Under the pieces are notes generated by a model. That model worked only from the letters and a program-made list of their open reading frames with translations, was not told the origin of the DNA and searched no databases. From Pyxicephalus adspersus (Eukaryota > Chordata > Amphibia > Anura > Pyxicephalidae), in assembly GCF_032062135.1 (NCBI RefSeq), contig NC_092859.1, forward strand, positions 43,478,952 to 43,542,951: a stretch of 64,000 nucleotides of DNA, given 5' to 3'. The position numbers and the translations under genes were made by a program. Each line of letters begins with the position of its first letter. Position 1 is the first letter of the stretch. Positions 1 to 12,492 of this stretch are shown here, in pieces.

Positions 1-1319
1 TGCCTGATGAGGGCTGTAGAAATCTTACCCCTACTATTAAAACGACAATTAGATTGGTTTGGTGGAATCATGCCAAACTGTGATTTCATTCATTCTGTGC
101 AGTGGCCTACTATAGACAAGAAGTCAGATTTAGAGACTAGTGAAAATGTTTGGAAATGAATACAAAAAATCCAGCAGCAGTAAATACTACACCAGCAAAT
201 CCTAAAGCTGAACTCCAGGCGCAAGCCTTCATGTGAATAAGTTCCTTATAACCCCAAAGTATATTACTACACTTTGGTTTATTCACAAGAATGTGTATAT
301 GGACATATACAGCTAGAAAAAGATTGTGTTCCATACAAATTTTATTTTATGTAAAAGCTGTATCTGCTTTCACAATGTGTAAGCAGGGTTTAAGATTAGA
401 TTTGAGGTGGTCTAGTCCTTGTGTCTCAATCTTCCCAGGCTTTTCATTTTAACCAAGTGCAGCTTGGAACCCATGTTAAACCACCTATTGGCAACAGGTT
501 TTCTGCATCTTCAATGCCTCCAAATCAAGATAGTACTTAAGTGAAAGCTATATATCCAACATACCAGGGACATGTCCTATGAGGTGTGTTCTGGTGACCG
601 AAGAGTGTTGCTTAACATGAATGTCTTGGTCAGCAGTTCAAGGAGGGCACATTGTAGTGGTGTCAAAGTGGTAGTATGGCACAGCCCACCACTGTCGTCT
701 TTTGGTCTTAGGAAGATTAGCATATAGAGAAGTATAAATAGTGTGTTGGCGATGCACAAAATTTTATTTGTCCAATTTAAAAAATGTCCCATTAAAAATT
801 TGCTACAGTACCTAATTGTAAGAGCATCTGTGCTTACATTTTGCTTGCCACTAAAGTCTTGCAAATACAGTTTGTGCTTTCCAGTGAAGTACACTTAATG
901 CAATTTCTTGTGGCCGTGGGGAAATGGTGGTGAACTGCTCCTAAATTCAGCAGAGAGCAGAGTTGTCACTTGAATTGCAGAGGGCATCACTATCAGCATT
1001 GCCACTGCTATTTCACAAAACACTAACCTGTCAGTCAGCAGGTGGGTACACTTTCTCCTGCATACTGCCATTGTCTGTAAAACTCTACCATTGTGAGGTG
1101 CAGTGCCTAAGAAAAGGCTTGTTAGCCACAGAAGCCACGGATGAAGAAGGATCTGGCTCATTCAGAGAAAATAAAGTAAGTTTATAATTTACTTTTTGAG
1201 GCTTGCACACTTTTTGGCTCATTAACTGCACTTTAACAATTTGTTAGAGCACCTTGCCTGCCGCTTGACCACTCACAAAGTAGCACCGGAGCAAAAAGAA
1301 ACAACGTCTGTACAGGTGA
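1..1319. other. Downstream flank, nothing recognised
   Basis: Only short frames are present and none has a recognisable domain or plausible splice structure. Composition is ordinary AT-rich vertebrate sequence. No gene or repeat is identified. Confidence 0.5.
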
Positions 1320-1475
1320 CAGCTGGTGGCAGTGAGCAGTACTAATATCACTCACTGCAGTCTCTTTTCATTACCTATGTGTGTACCCTACCCTACAAGT
1401 ACCATAGAATCCTGGCATGGAAGCAGTAAATGTACCGCAACCTCACTGCCAGTGTGAATTTAGCCTTAGAGGTCA
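1320..1475. repeat. MITE-like repeat fragment, related to 16937-17214
   Basis: It shares TATCACTCACTGC and ACCGCAACCTCACTGCCAGT with the element at 16937-17214, in the same orientation and order. The end motif, read inward on the minus strand, is AAGGCTAAATTCACACTGGC. GCAGTGAG and CTCACTGC form a small inverted repeat near 1330-1359. The superfamily is not assigned. Confidence 0.4.
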
Positions 1476-1811
1476 CAACATTACATTACATTCTTTTTCT
1501 TTGTATTCTGACATTTTATAAAGTCTTGCTGAAAGAAATCTATTGTGCCAATATACAAGTTAGGTCCATAAATATTTGGACAGAGACAACTTTTTTTTCT
1601 AATTTTGGTTCTGTACATTACCACAATTAATTTTAAATGAAACAATTCAGATGCAGTTGAACTGCAGACTTTCAGCTTTAATAAAGTGGGTTGAACAAAA
1701 AGATTGCATGAAAATGTGTGGAACTAAAGCCTTTTTTTTACACAATCACTTTATTTTAGGGGCTCAAAAGTAATTGGACAAATTAAAAAGCTGAAAATAA
1801 AATGTTCATTT

Positions 1812-2183
1812 CTAATACTTGGTTGAAATCCCTTTGCTGACAATGACAGCCTGTAGTTTTGAACTCATGGACATCACCATATGCTGGGTTTCCTCCTTTT
1901 TAATGCTCTGCCAGGCCTTTACTGCAGCGGCTTTCAGTTGCTGTTTGTTTGTGGGCCTTTCTGTCCGAAGTTTAGTCTTCAACAAGTGAAATGCATGCTC
2001 AATTGGGTTCAGATCAGGTGACTGACTTGGCCATTCAAGAATATTCCACTTCTTTGCTTTAATAAACTCCTGGGTTGCTTCGGCTGTATGTTTTGGGTCA
2101 TTGTCCATCTGTATTATGAAACGCCTCCCAATCAATGTAAATGCATTTAGCTGGATTTGAGCAGACAGTATGTCTCTGAACAC
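1812..2183 (-). pseudogene. Tc1-like transposase, C-terminal DDE half (broken)
   Basis: The frame begins within NSEVFRDIL and runs 120-odd residues to the natural C-terminus ISTKY. The DNDPKHTA motif holds the second acidic catalytic residue, and the DLNPIEHAF block holds the third (Glu). The first Asp lies upstream and is lost with the N-terminal half. The enzyme would have cut and rejoined DNA at TA sites. A +1/-1 frame break at about 2185-2190 separates it from the upstream fragment, and there is no start codon in context. A relic, not a gene. Confidence 0.85.
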
Positions 2184-2184
2184 C

Positions 2185-2397
2185 TCAGAATTCAGTCATA
2201 AAGGGATGGACATGGTCAGCAACAATACTAAGGTAGGCTGTAGTTTTTAAAAGATATTCAATAGGTATGAAGGGCCCCAACATGTGCCAAGAAATTATAC
2301 CCCACATCTGTGCAACACCAACAACCTGAACTGTTGATATAAGCCAAGATGGATCTATGGTCTCAAGTGCATGCCAAATTCTTACCCTACTATCCAA
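2185..2397 (-). pseudogene. Tc1-like transposase, mid-domain fragment of a second family (broken)
   Basis: The frame shows IWHALETIDPSWLIST, then a degraded WGIISWHMLGPFIPIE (Tc1 consensus is close to MVWGCFSW-GLGPLVPVE) and AYLSIVADHVHPFM. I recall this wording from the Tc1 family whose ends resemble CCACTTTATTAGGTACACC, not from the family that supplies the C-terminal half. Homology fades above about 2445. Confidence 0.65.
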
Positions 2398-2445
2398 ATG
2401 AAGACAATCGGAAGAGGTAAAGTTTTTCCAAGTTTTCCATGCCCA

Positions 2446-4702
2446 TATTTTGTGATTTCAAGTGGACCTAGGCTCAGGCAAGCTTAATTGTTTTGCTACT
2501 GGAAAACTAGGAATGATGCAGCCAATGTTTTTAATTCATTAATTTTCCTGTACCTACCTACTTGATCAGAAACAAAAGTGGCAAGGTTTGCCTATTTACC
2601 TAGAAGATCAGGATGTAGCCTAGGCACATGTCTGCATTTTAGCAACGGTTTCAATTGGAAGAATTCTTTCCTTACATTATATTCCAATGATAACTCAAGC
2701 AATTTGAATTTTCCATCACTTTTTGCACCCAAACACTTGGGCTATACAATTAGAGTTCAAAAACAGCTAGTCATATTTCAGATGTTGGCTCCACAAGTCA
2801 GACATAAGGACATTCTTTAAAAATATTACATGTATCTGGAAAAAAATTAGCTTACAAAATAGACAAGTAAGGGTCAAGGTGCCAACTGTAAGGTGGGTAA
2901 AGAGGTAGGATCCATTGTACCACTATTCAGAGCAGATGAAGTATTCCATTTGATCTGGATATTAATTTTAAACTCACACATGGCTTATTGATTGCTCTAA
3001 TAAGCCCCAATATGTCAAAGCTTAAAAAACAAAAAAACTCCCTAAAGAGGGAAAAAAAATCCATGCTCACCACATATTTATTGACTTTTGATTTAAAATC
3101 TGGAAAGTCGATTAATTTGCAGAGAAGAAAAGATGATTGACATTACCTTTGGGTCTAAAAAGGCTTCCTGTAAATATTCAATGAGCTAGAAATGTACTTT
3201 GCACTCATTTCAAAGAAAATGTCTCCTTTCTTGTTGCTCCTAAGGTCAGCTGGAAAGCTTTGAGTTTGGGTAGCATTTTTAACCCTCATTGCTGAGCAGG
3301 AACCAGGAAGGTTCTGTAAATTCTAATCAATGTTCTTTATGGAAAGAGGTTATTTCGATACCTTATTGTTTACAAGCGTCCATTATTAAAACCAGCCTTT
3401 GACTCCCTTCATTTGACCTGTCAAACAGATCAATTATGTTAGCTAATGTCTATACTGGACATCTGACCTTTTCAAGAGCATTTAAGATGCAGCCAGTCAA
3501 GAAAACAAATAGTTACATGCTAACTGTCTATAGATGACTGACTGGGGTATTGTATGTTCTGGTACATTAGGTTTCTGAAATCATTTGCTAAACTAGTAGG
3601 TTTTCATTTTTCAATATGCAATTTTTTGCTTGCCGAGTAGGATTATACAAATGAATCAAAATAGTAGTAAGTACTGAGTCCAGGTCTAGGAGTTGTATAT
3701 ATGCATTTTACTGGTATAAGACACTTGGATTTTATTATTCATTTACAAATTATGAATTTCATACTAGACAACGTTGCATGCTCATTGCATTGGAGACAAT
3801 AAAGCACCTACCACAGCTTTTAATTTGCAATTTCTCCACTCTGCCATTCATAAAACAGTGATCAGTGCATATAGCCCTGCATAAAAAGAAATGTTTGAAA
3901 GAATTTTCAGGTTGATTTGCCATAAACTGTGGAAACTGGACTGACAAAGACTGATTAACATATGAGTAGTGTGCACACAGCAGAATTCTCTTCAATGGAG
4001 ATAGGAGAAGGAGCGAGTGGCACTCCACTTTGCTCTCCTCTACCGACTTGTATGGTGGTCATTCTCCATTGGTCGTTAATGGGCCCGTCAGGACAGATCC
4101 ATGAACAACATTGGGTGACCACTGTATACATCAGATTCTCACCCGAGACAAGCACAACTGTTCATATCAGGCAAGAATAGTATGAAAATTCCCTGCATTG
4201 GTCCCTATGATTAACCATTTTCTGTACACCCGAGGATTCCCTAGAATTAAAAAGTTACAGTGTATGAATGGTGTGTAAGAATGGTGTAACGCACTTGTTG
4301 AGTGGACAATAAAGGAAAAAGAGAACACCCTTTAGTATGCATGCCCCAAATCTGTGTGTCCTGTGTCATAGAATTACAGGACAACTTCCCTTTTGCATAC
4401 AGAGGAAAGGTGGTCTGCAAATCTGACATGTTTCCTAGTATCATGGTTTGAGAACACGGTTGAGTGTAGAGAGGAACAACCGGTATTTTTGCACTACTTC
4501 AGCATGTATCAATACATTTCCAATATATTTTACAGACCAAAGAGAGCAAATAGGAAAATGTTATGGTTATCTCCAGTTTAGATAGAAGATGAGACCCTTT
4601 AAATAACATGCAGTAAAACATATCAATAAATTAAGGTCTATTACTTGTAAGATGGTGGAAATGTAGTGCTTTGTGTTTTCAAGATATAAAGATATCAAGA
4701 GT
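2446..4702. other. Flank, nothing recognised
   Basis: AT-rich unique-looking sequence with only short unsupported frames (for example 3759-4028 minus). No domain, repeat family or splice-framed exon seen. Confidence 0.45.
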
Positions 4703-4833
4703 GCTAAACCAGCTCTTTTGGGCAGGGTCCTCTTCTCCTTCTCTGTCAATTTGTATCTGTCATTTGGAACTCCTATTTAATGTATAGTAATGTGCATTAT
4801 GTTGGGGCTTTATAAATACAGTTTAATAATAAC
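4703..4833 (+). repeat. SINE 3' fragment with L2-type tail
   Basis: It matches the element at 36826-36973 in order: AGCTCTTTTGGGCAGGGTCC, then CTCCTATTTAATGTA, then GGGGCTTTATAAATACAGTTTAATAATAA. This is the 3' tail of an L2-mobilised SINE, truncated at its 5' side. Confidence 0.75.
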
Positions 4834-5234
4834 CATAGTCGGATGCATCCTGAATCCTACTACACACCAGACTGTGATGTCAAACATCACTTCCTATGCA
4901 CAAGAATCATGAATAGGAGTACCCTTTTCATAACGTATTAATGTAAAAAAAACAAAAAAAACCCTACTCAACTCGGTCCAAGCCGAGGCAATCCTGTGGA
5001 AAATGGAACTTAAAGAGGTATGGTTTCATTTCCATCATTAATGGTTGGTTATTAAACTGATGGATGGGCTAGTTTTTCCAATAAAATCTCCGCATATTTT
5101 TGACGCACCCATTTTTTTTGTCCGACAAACAGGCATATATCAACTAGCTATCCATTAAACCAGGTGAAAAAGAAAATTAGACACATAACACAAGTCAATA
5201 GGAGGCTATTTGAAGTATAATTACAATGGAATTC
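4834..5234. other. Flank, nothing recognised
   Basis: AT-rich sequence with short A-runs (about 4947-4963). No supported feature. Confidence 0.4.
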
Positions 5235-5240
5235 TTTATT
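5235..5240 (-). terminator. Candidate distal poly(A) signal AATAAA
   Basis: AATAAA on the minus strand, followed by GACTTGTGTTATGTGTC and a U-rich run (about 5195-5160), a typical downstream element. It sits near the lower edge of the repeat-free zone; the SINE tail at 4703-4833 lies beyond it. Confidence 0.3.
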
Positions 5241-5889
5241 TGACAGCTCCGCAAACAGAACAGAATTATTTTCATGTATCTGAAAAGTAAAAACGGTAAT
5301 AGACAGACCACATTTTGTTTTATTCTTGCCATGCTGAAACAATTAAAAACAGGGAACAACCTAAACAAAATAAAAAAGAAAACAATGAGCTCACGGGGAT
5401 AGTGAAATAAAAGCAGGGCTGGGAAATTTAATATATGAACAAGAAATAATAAAATTTAAAAATAAAAATTACAAAATTAAACTATAAGAGAAGATAGAAA
5501 AACTTCCCAGAGAGAAAGGTCAAGGTTTGGGTCACTTGGGGAAAAAAATACATCAAATATTTATAAATCGAGAAAAATTCGACGATAAGTTTCTGATTAT
5601 ACATATTAATTTACCCATTTTAAAAATAGTTACATACGTTTCCATATTACTTTCATCAATTTTTTTTGTTTGGGAATTTTTATATATATTTCTTTAAAGG
5701 TTTATATATTAAAAAGCAACACTTTCATGTACATAAAACTGTACAAAACAAGGCAGCATCACAAGCAAGTAAATTAAATTTTTGTGTTAGCCCCCTACCA
5801 TTGTTGGATACACGGTGAACACCTAACATTGTCAACACCTCAATAGATCAGGGGCAAAGAGAATCAACACTAAAATCTAAAAAACAGGC

Positions 5890-5895
5890 TTTATT
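5890..5895 (-). terminator. Candidate poly(A) signal AATAAA with GU-rich downstream element
   Basis: AATAAA on the minus strand with a U-rich context upstream and the GU-rich run GAGGTGTTGACAATGTTAGG about 40-60 nt downstream (about 5855-5825). This arrangement resembles a genuine cleavage site better than most other AATAAA hits below the stop. It would give a 3' UTR of about 6.2 kb. Confidence 0.35.
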
Positions 5896-8701
5896 TTTTA
5901 CATTAGTATTTTGTGGATTTTTGTAACACACTTCTGCATTAGACTACTCTGCCCCATGTAGCCACTTTGGGACCAATTAACCATCACATCAATTTTCTTA
6001 CCTTTGGTATTTGTCAAAAAAAAAGTGTGTTACCAAAGTGCAGGCTTCAAATGCGTTTTTAAGTAGGCCTTAAACAATTGTATTGAACCAATTCTATTGC
6101 ACGTTGGAAAGAACCGGGGTGTCGCATAAATAAAGCATAGATTACTTTGTTGTGGATCCATGTACATTTTTTTTAAAGTAGTGTACATGTATTAAATCAA
6201 TACAGCCAGAATATGAGACAAAATTTTAGTTTGTTTTGGCAAAGTTCTACACATTTTTTTTTTTTTTAATTGTATTATTTTTTTTTTTTTTTTACTTCCA
6301 ATGCACAATTCTGAATTTTGTTACACTACAAGGTAAAATTGGATTTTTGCATATTTTTAAAGTATACACTTTTTCTGAATGCATCACTAGTGTAACTAGT
6401 TTTTGAAACATATTTGCAAAGATTGAACGTGTGAATTTTTGTGCTCTCTAAATTTGGCCCTAACGTTTCATACACAATGCATTTTTCCTGTTCTCCTTCC
6501 ACTGTAAAATGTGAAATAATTTAGTTGAATATATGGTACCTGCCTGGAATTATGGACTGAATAGACAGCTGAAAACTATGGTGAATAAACGTTAATCTAT
6601 TTAACCTAATTTTTTAACATTGTGAATATTGGAGATGACCTTTTCTTCTTTTAATGATCAAAAAGTAACAAAACTACCAAAAAAAAAAACATCTACGCCT
6701 ACCTAAAAGAAAAGTTCAACTGCATCACAGTCTTACCAGGAAACAATTCTAAAAGATTTCCTCTGTGCAAAAAAAAATATTTATTCGTTTTTGTAAAAAG
6801 CCAAAATGGGCAGTAGGCATCTAGGAGAAAGCATTTGGGCTAAGAGAAAGCTACAGGGTAGCTGCTGAAAGTGTATTTTTAATTGGCTAAAAAGGGTTAC
6901 CCTTTCAATCATGCGGAAAATTGCAGGACTGTCCTATTTAGAGAAAAAAAAAAACACAGACCAAACCTTTTTTCTTTTTTTTATAGTTCGAAGAAAGCAA
7001 AATGTTGATGGCTAGCCTTACTGGAATATATTTTTTTCATATCAAAGGGTTTCACTAGTAGACCTACAATCCATAGAACCTTCTGCTTTCATAGCATTAT
7101 CTTCTAATCATCATCAATATGGCATGAAGGGTAGCTAAAGATACCAAGGCAGGAAAGGACCCAGTAATTAATCCCAAGATTGTGTGCTCTGAATCAGACA
7201 CCAGACTGAGACTCCACATCCTTCACAAAGCCTAACATGCAAAAGTAAGAACCCTATTCATAGTTCAAATGACAACATTGCAAAAGTATATAAATAGCCA
7301 TTCACTTATAATAGGCATTTTGTTATATCAAATATCTGAAGCATTAGAAAATGGTATGAACTCTTAAAATATGGAAAAAAAAGGATAACTTTAGCAATGA
7401 GAATGGCAATGTTACAGACCAGACAGATACAAAAACCTCCCATCATGCACTGTATGTAATGCAAACAAGGCTTGATCCAGAATGGAAGCCAATTAGATTT
7501 TTACTATCTCAGCTTTTTAGTTGGAGCACAATTTTGTAAAATGCGTACTAGTTATTAGTCCAAGCTATGTACCTGTCAAAAGCCTGAGGAATCCAAATGT
7601 ATTATAGAGTCAATGACACGGAGATGTCCAAATACTCCAAACCAGTTCAATCAGTCAAACCTTAAATGTCAAGAATAACCACAGGAAAACATAGATTTTT
7701 TTCAACAACATTTTAACCCGAATTTTAGAAAAATGTAACAATTACATGCGTGAGGACAGCTGAATGCCTTACTGTCTAACACAAAACACAGTAAAGAAAG
7801 AATAAATACAACGTGAATTCTTATGATTCTACCAAAATGGAGATTTGTGTTAGAGATTACCCTGTCATATTATATCATGCTGCCACAACATTTGGCTCTA
7901 ACACAGGCACCCATCACCTACTAGATATGGTTGGTGTGTGCTGCTATCTTCCAATGTGACTATCACCCAAGCAGAAAAAAAAGATAGGAAGAACTAAAGA
8001 CTATAGGCTCCAAACTGACAGTGCATTTATGAGAAATTATCTTTACGGGCTTTATGTGCTGAGTTAGAAAGCTGCAGAGTTTTACCCTTATAAGGATGAG
8101 GAAGCACATGATTTGTGGATCATTACCAGGACCCAAAAACAGACAAAACGTAAGATATGCCCAATTATTAATATGGTGCACAAAGTTCTCTAACACAATC
8201 ACACAATTTCGGTCTTAAATAAGGTACATATATATACATAACAAAACTACCCGTGATTGTGTAGGATGGACAAAAGAGGCTCTCCGATATAGAGGCAGTG
8301 GTGGATTCCTATTTAGCATTGTTCTTAGAGTCTAGGAAGGTTTGAAAGTAAAACATTTGAACTGTTTGGATATTGTGTGTACTGCATGATACAAACTACC
8401 TTAAATTGTCTCAGTTTTCATTAAAAAGAAGTAGAGAATGTGGTTGCCGTAAAGTCCCCAAAATTATTTTTTCAAGACTGGGAAATTTTATTATTGTTTT
8501 ATGACCCTGAATGGCAAGTGTAGAGACCCTTGTGTAGACTATAGGACGTGAACCCCAAGATAAGTACATCTGGTATAGATTTTAGGGTGGTACGGAGCTT
8601 TTATGTAAAATACCATTAATAAATAGAAAATTCACTTATATGCATGGTAAAAACCTATCACAACTAACACTGGGACTCTGCTTTAAGGTGAAAGGTTCAA
8701 G

Positions 8702-8707
8702 TTTATT
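8702..8707 (-). terminator. Candidate poly(A) signal AATAAA, proximal
   Basis: AATAAA on the minus strand, followed within 50 nt by a GU-rich stretch read from about 8690 to 8655 (contains GTGTTAGTTGTGATAGG). It would give a 3' UTR of about 3.4 kb. Chance occurrence in AT-rich DNA is quite possible. Confidence 0.25.
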
Positions 8708-11700
8708 TACGTGTTGGCCTGTGACATAGAAGTTGGCATTTTTTAACACTGCAGTAAGATCCTAATGTCTTATTTTTCTGGTTTGTAATCCTGATTAGTT
8801 CATTAAAACTGTGCACAACTCTGATTTTCTTACCACACAAAGCAGCATTTTTTTTCATTAACGAGAACACATTCAGGTCCTTAGCCTACCACTCTGCAGT
8901 GAGATGAAAACAAGCAAAGGCAACAAAAGGCAGCTATTTTCCAGGATAATCTATACATGTCAGAATGCAGTGGATGAGTTTCCAAGGCCTTGTCACCAGT
9001 AAAACTACTTGTTATAACAAACATTAATATAATCTATAAAATGGCTGCTTGTATAGTACTCTTGAACATTAAGTACTATCGCAATTTGTAAATGGGACAA
9101 TGCTTTATCTACAGAACGGATGCTATACAGTCAATAGTTGTTGAATGTTTTAATGAAGTCAGTATATTTTAAAATAACATAACACAAAATGCCTAATGTA
9201 CAGGGAAAAAAAGTGGAGCCAATCACCTTTCAGCTTTAATTTCTCCAAAGCTAGTTAGAAACTTTGCAAAAGTAAAACAAGTCAGGCATGTAGCTATAAG
9301 AGATACAAGAACCTTCCATCCAGATAATTTCAGGGCTTGAGGCCTACCATGATATAATCCTTTAAATACCCTGCCCCCATCAAATGCAAGCTTTAGCTTG
9401 GATCCTAGAAGCTATGTAACCACTGATAATTACATTATAGTAGTACAAGAGCTTGATAAAGGCAAAGAGTCATTTATAAAGTGCAGTAACCACAATGGAA
9501 CTCAAATAGTAGGCAGCCATCTTTCCTTCTACTTACTTTTCTAAACTGAATAGTGGAATTAGGCTGGTTAACATTGGTTACTGTACACCACTGCTTTTGT
9601 AAATAAGCCCATATGTCAGTAAATATCCCAGTACAAATCTGTACAATTCTAGTGCAAAAATATTAAAGATGATGTGTACATAGCTAAAACATCAAACACT
9701 AACTAATAAATGTGAATAAAAAATAGAGTTCCAATAACCAATGGCACACCATCATTAATGAGGCTTATTTTGTTTATATGACATGGCTTAAATAAGTATT
9801 AATAATTCAACAAGATATAGGCTTCTATAACATGTATATATTAAATCCATTGTTTTAATGGCCAAGCATAACAAACAGAGCCTGCACGCAATGTAAATCT
9901 GCGCAAAATGGTGCCTTGTGAGTAAAACTGGAGTGCAGGTCCTTTAAAATGTCAGTAGTCTCAAATGCAAAACATTTCTATTACTTTTTTCACATGCACA
10001 TGATATAAAAATGGTACAAAAATTATTTCCGAACCCCTTTTTCCCCAAATATGACATTGGCAACTGGTATATAAGCATCAAGACAGCCAGTTTTACCTTG
10101 TAGGTTAAAACCCTTGACATTTAATCTAGATTTGATTTAAGTGAAGTTTGCTCTTTTTTATCCTCCAGCACATGTGCTGTATTTTTAGCTTAAAACCGTA
10201 TCAAAGGAACTTGTTAAATCATTTTCAGTGAAGACTGTGGTGCAATTCACAGGTGAAAAGTCACATTAAAAAATAGCAACTTTCACTTAGCAAATCTAGG
10301 CCAATTATGTGCAAATTAGTATGTATCATCACTTGACAGGAATACACATAGGGGAACTTAACCTTTCTGCTCGGAAGAGAAGCTTTTCTATCTCCAGAAG
10401 ATGAGGACACCAACAAAAAAGAAAATAAAAGGAGAAAACCTACACACTCTCATTGCCAAAGTACCAAATCTTCTTTTGAACACTTTGACGAGCGCAGAAC
10501 AAAATAAATAATAATAAAGGGTATTTGCAACATTAAAAGCTGAAATCAGGCAGACTTAATCATCATTCAAAGGGATTGTATTTACAGAAGTCTACATGAA
10601 AAGGTCAGTCGCAGCTTACCCTGTATTGATAAGTTGGATATGCAGATAGAATACAGTTTGGTCCCCTTCAGGCTTCCATTGCAAACATCCATACTCATTC
10701 AGTTGGCACCTTTGGCATGTGTTATCCCCCCTCCTCCTAATGGTTGAAGGCCCTTTTTTTTAGATTCACAGAACTACTTTGACCAAGCCGTTTCGTAGCT
10801 CACACCTGAGGGAGCATCCTCTGGCACTTAGTTATCCTGAACCAAAATAGGCTCAACGTGAGCAGTCCTTACTTAAAAATCAGCATGCAATAAACCAAAT
10901 GAAAGCCAAAATATGCATAAAATTATTGTGAATTTCAAATAACGGCGTCATATAAGTTATTTGTTGGCTTCAAAAACAGACACGTGGACACCATTTAACA
11001 AACACCAGATGCATGTACCTTCTTTATCTAAACAAGCACTGTTGATAGCAATTGGACCCTAATACAGCAGTTACCATCTTATATGCCAGGAAACTGCTTG
11101 ATAACAAAGAAATATAAAAATGCCAACTTTGAAGCCTGCATGCCATTTTTAAGAAGTTGATTTTTGGCCAATAAAGAAAAAAAAAAAAAGAACAGCTGGT
11201 TTTAAGCCTCAGATTAAATATCAAAAATATTTCTGGTAAAATGTATTTAAAATTTAAAATAAAAATTGACTGGGTGCCGAATAATCAAAAAAGGAATTTG
11301 GGAGTCCAGAAGCATGCGCACTGGAATGGAATCTTCAAGAAAGCTGTGAATACAGATAATAGTATGACCTTGTGTTTTTCTTCCTACCAGAGAAATTTGT
11401 AAGAAAGCCTAGCATCAGGTGTAAAATGTTCCTCTACCCACAAATGTGTAGAAAAACTGCAGGGACTCAGAACTAGGTTTAAATAGAACAGCAAAAAATC
11501 CAAAGCCTACACCCACTTCAGTTATCACAAAGAACTGGCTTTTTTATAATGAGGACATTCAAACCTACGTACCAGAAGAGCACCAAGAACTTTTTCAGAC
11601 TTTTTTTTTTTTAAAACTGAAACCAGAACCAGAATGGCTTATAAAGTCCTTCTTTGCTTTGAGGTTTCCCTCTTTGAGCATGAGAAACCAAAACGCAAGC

Positions 11701-12060
11701 TCCCTTTTTACATATATAAAAACTATACCTTAAAAAAAAAACTCCCCCCCTCTCCCACCCTTTCCAAATCCAGTTCTGACCTTTATGACAATGAATCGTC
11801 TATGTAGAGGGTGGTTTGAAACTTTACATAGGTATAATAAAATAAACCTGAAGAGAAAAAAAAAAATAAAAACACTAGAAGCAACTGCATGGACCACAAA
11901 ACACTGTTTTGTCCTTTGTCCACCTAAAAATGTATCTCCTTCATTTAAAAGTTAACTTGGTTTAAGTCTTTATCTCCCAAATATTCCTCTTGGTCTTTCT
12001 GACTTTAATCCATGCGGAAAAAAAAAAAAAAAAAAAAAAAGAAAAAAGGTCAAGTGAATC

Positions 12061-12467
12061 TCACAGATATATCTCCCGCTTGGCAGACTGGGATGAAGGA
12101 GTGGTGGCGTGCTGGAAATCAGCTGTTTGGGTTAGTGGGATTTCCTCCAAAGGGGAGTCCGTACATGACTCATGGCTGTTACTGGTAAAGGCACTGTAAG
12201 TCGGTAACAGCTGAATGTTAGCCATTTTGGTGGTGCTGTTATTGTTGCCTCCGATGCGGTCCTCTGGAATTCTGGGGTTGCCATTGCCAATTTGCTCTTG
12301 ACTCCCCTTGTCTTGGTAAGGCACAAAAGTGGAGAGCTTGAGGGCATTCTTGGGCCTGCGGTTGGGTGATGGCTGGCCAGGCATCCAGCAAGTGTCAGAG
12401 TGTCCATATTCTGTACATTCCCGTGTGCAGTTTCCCGTCATGGCTACATCAGGCAGTGGTCTGAGAT
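12061..12467 (-). CDS. PCDH1: Protocadherin-1, last coding exon (C-terminal 134 residues)
   Basis: This exon encodes the cytoplasmic C-terminus of a delta-1 protocadherin, a homophilic cell-adhesion membrane protein; the tail acts inside the cell in signalling. The exon opens directly after TTTATAG (acceptor AG at 12469-12468), preceded by a long pyrimidine tract. It supplies the last two bases of a split Asp codon, then reads LRPLPDVAMTG, the Cys-rich GHSDTCWMPG block, a Ser/Pro/Asn-rich linker, LEEIPLTQT and terminal KREIYL before TGA at 12063-12061. From memory, human PCDH1 long isoform ends in KREIYL and PCDH7 in RREVYL, which favours PCDH1 over PCDH7, PCDH9 and PCDH11. The final I-Y-L fits a class II PDZ-ligand pattern (inference). 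A NNNST insert lies mid-exon. The phase matches the exon at 49132-49351. Open sequence upstream of 12467 is intron read-through and not coding. Confidence 0.93.
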
Positions 12468-12492
12468 CTATAAATAAAAGAAAAAAAAAAGA

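Larger units (their letters stand above)
1556..2445 (-). mobile_element. Chimeric Tc1/mariner transposon fossil
   Basis: A truncated, dead Tc1-like DNA transposon. The 3' end at 1556, next to a TA, opens CAAGTTAGGTCCATAAATAT. A related inner repeat, GGGGCTCAAAAGTAATTGGA, lies at about 1757-1780, giving the inverted/direct-repeat end typical of Tc1. The minus-strand frame 2183-1812 is the C-terminal DDE catalytic half: MDNDPKHTA with the second catalytic Asp, then W-PSQSPDLNPIEHAF. The frame 2397-2185 carries an upstream catalytic-core piece, but in another frame and with the wording of a different Tc1 family (ADHVHPFMT). The N-terminal DNA-binding domain and the other terminal repeat are missing. 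Not functional. Confidence 0.88.
5235..12060 (-). other. PCDH1: Probable PCDH1 3' UTR and immediate downstream flank
   Basis: Sequence following the PCDH1 stop on the minus strand. It is AT-rich, rich in U-tracts on the transcript strand, and I see no interspersed repeat for almost 7 kb, unlike the rest of the window. No AATAAA occurs on the minus strand in the first kilobase; an ATTAAA lies at 12008-12003, about 55 nt after the stop. Stronger candidates are at 8707-8702, 5895-5890 and 5240-5235, each followed by GU-rich sequence. A Pumilio-type TGTAAATA lies at 10586-10579. A U-tract of about 24 nt follows the stop closely (12039-12016). The true 3' end cannot be set from sequence alone. Confidence 0.4.

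Noticed and set aside
963..1187. Short plus-strand frame possibly ending in a GTAAGT donor (AAAGTAAGT at about 1173)
   Set aside because: No recognisable protein and no acceptor evidence; a lone donor-like word is common by chance.
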